Positions 19,878 to 20,392 of a stretch of 20,392 bases of DNA are shown here, one piece after another. The first letter of the stretch is position 1; the number at the start of each line of letters is the position of its first letter. The notes beneath the pieces were generated by a model, which had not been told where the DNA came from, made no database searches, and saw only the letters and a list, made by a program, of their open reading frames with translations. Both the position numbers and the translations under genes were made by a program. The stretch comes from Larix sibirica (taxonomy: Eukaryota; Streptophyta; Pinopsida; Pinales; Pinaceae), in NCBI GenBank assembly GCA_004151065.3, contig NWUY0300003470.1, positions 33,691-54,082 of the forward strand. The letters run 5' to 3'.

Positions 19878-20392
19878 AACTAAGACATGCCTATTGGGAT
19901 TTCCTTTATTGAGGTAGTGGAGATGCTTGATCCCACTTCACTTTAACTCGTTCCTCTCCTCCTTATGGAAGCAGTTCACGAGTTCTTTGAGTGGAGCTAA
20001 GAACTAGTTCCCCTTCTGTTAGAGTAGCAACTCAATTCACCATAATGTCTTCTACTTTATTGTGTTGTCTTAGTAGCTCAAGTAGTTGGTAAGAATCATG
20101 GCTATCTAGCATTTTCCTAATTCTTTTCAATATATGGGAAATGTTGACATTTATCCTTGATGGATTAAAGATAAGATTTCATATTATAGCCAAATAATGT
20201 CCTAAGATTATGATCTCCCTAATTCCCAACTAGGAAATAATATCGAGACCTTTATAAAAGGTTAGTTCATCAACTGTGTTATTTGTAGTTACTTCAAGGC
20301 CCCATGAATATTGTTTCTTTGTATTTCCATCGAGATCAACAATATCCCCTGTTACTCTTGCCTCCCCTACAATAGTGATAATATTAAAAGTA
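19878..20392. other. Single-copy right flank of the duplication
   Basis: The 515 bp after the end of copy 2 have no counterpart in copy 1. They hold the RNase H-like remnant at 19963-20391 and about 85 bp of unassigned sequence next to the boundary. Confidence 0.9.
19963..20391 (-). pseudogene. RNase H-like (RVT_3-type) remnant, truncated by the window end
   Basis: One minus-strand frame of 143 codons from 20391 to a TAA at 19965-19963, with three internal stops. It follows the layout of plant RVT_3-type RNase H: VGEARVTG, then DIVDLDGN, YSWGLEVTTNN, TFYKGLDII, LGIREIIILG, RIRKML and, near the end, TEGELVL. The catalytic set is ruined. The opening FDGA-type motif reads FNII at the window edge, the Glu region reads NNTVDEL, the GDS-type Asp reads GHY, and only an Asp in KVED may stand for the last acidic residue. 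The wording (YSWGL, TTNN, GEL) differs from the LINE RNase H copies here. It came from another retroelement lineage or a stand-alone RNase H-like gene, and I cannot say which. Confidence 0.55.

Noticed and set aside
1-19878. Circular molecule written as a head-to-tail concatemer
   Set aside because: Copy 2 runs straight into unrelated single-copy DNA at 19878, so the repeat does not close on itself.
1-20392. CRISPR array, bacterial operon or novel defence or biosynthetic system
   Set aside because: There are no regularly spaced repeats, no intact genes and no operon-like packing. The content is decayed plant-type retroelement sequence.

Overview
The window looks like gene-poor, AT-rich nuclear DNA of a large plant genome. 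I see no intact protein-coding gene, no rRNA or tRNA gene and no CRISPR array. Almost everything recognisable is decayed retroelement: three LINE (non-LTR, L1-type) ORF2 tails with the plant-typical order of thumb/linker, zf-RVT zinc-binding region and RNase H (RVT_3-like), plus SINE-like modules with Pol III A/B boxes, a probable copia-type LTR and two further broken coding frames. The style of these elements suits a seed plant, possibly a conifer or other gymnosperm. The species assignment is inference only.

The dominant structure is a direct duplication. Bases 1-9938 recur at 9940-19877 (constant offset 9939), separated by one N at 9939. I found only two differences, C/G at 6262/16201 and T/G at 6292/16231. 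The second copy runs on into 515 bp of single-copy sequence (19878-20392). The single N, the near identity and the breaks inside repeats make an unmerged contig overlap or haplotype duplication in the assembly the likeliest explanation. A very recent real tandem duplication remains possible.

Layout of one unit (first-copy coordinates): LINE-A, plus strand, 1-1811, ending in an A9 tail; AT-rich sequence with two small tandem repeats (1951-1992, 2097-2196); LINE-B, minus strand, about 2285-3650, with a SINE-like insertion at 3424-3590 flanked by 9-bp direct repeats; LINE-C, minus strand, about 3838-5700; AT-rich spacer; SINE-like modules at about 6300-6480 and 6845-6984; unassigned DNA to about 8320; a copia-like LTR at about 8321-8880; and a minus-strand, stop-interrupted frame of unknown family at 8907-9329. 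The single-copy right flank holds a fourth RNase H-like remnant on the minus strand (19963-20391) that is unlike the LINE ones.

The pieces do not form a working system. All coding frames carry stops or frameshifts, and the main information is the nested history of insertions plus the assembly-level duplication.
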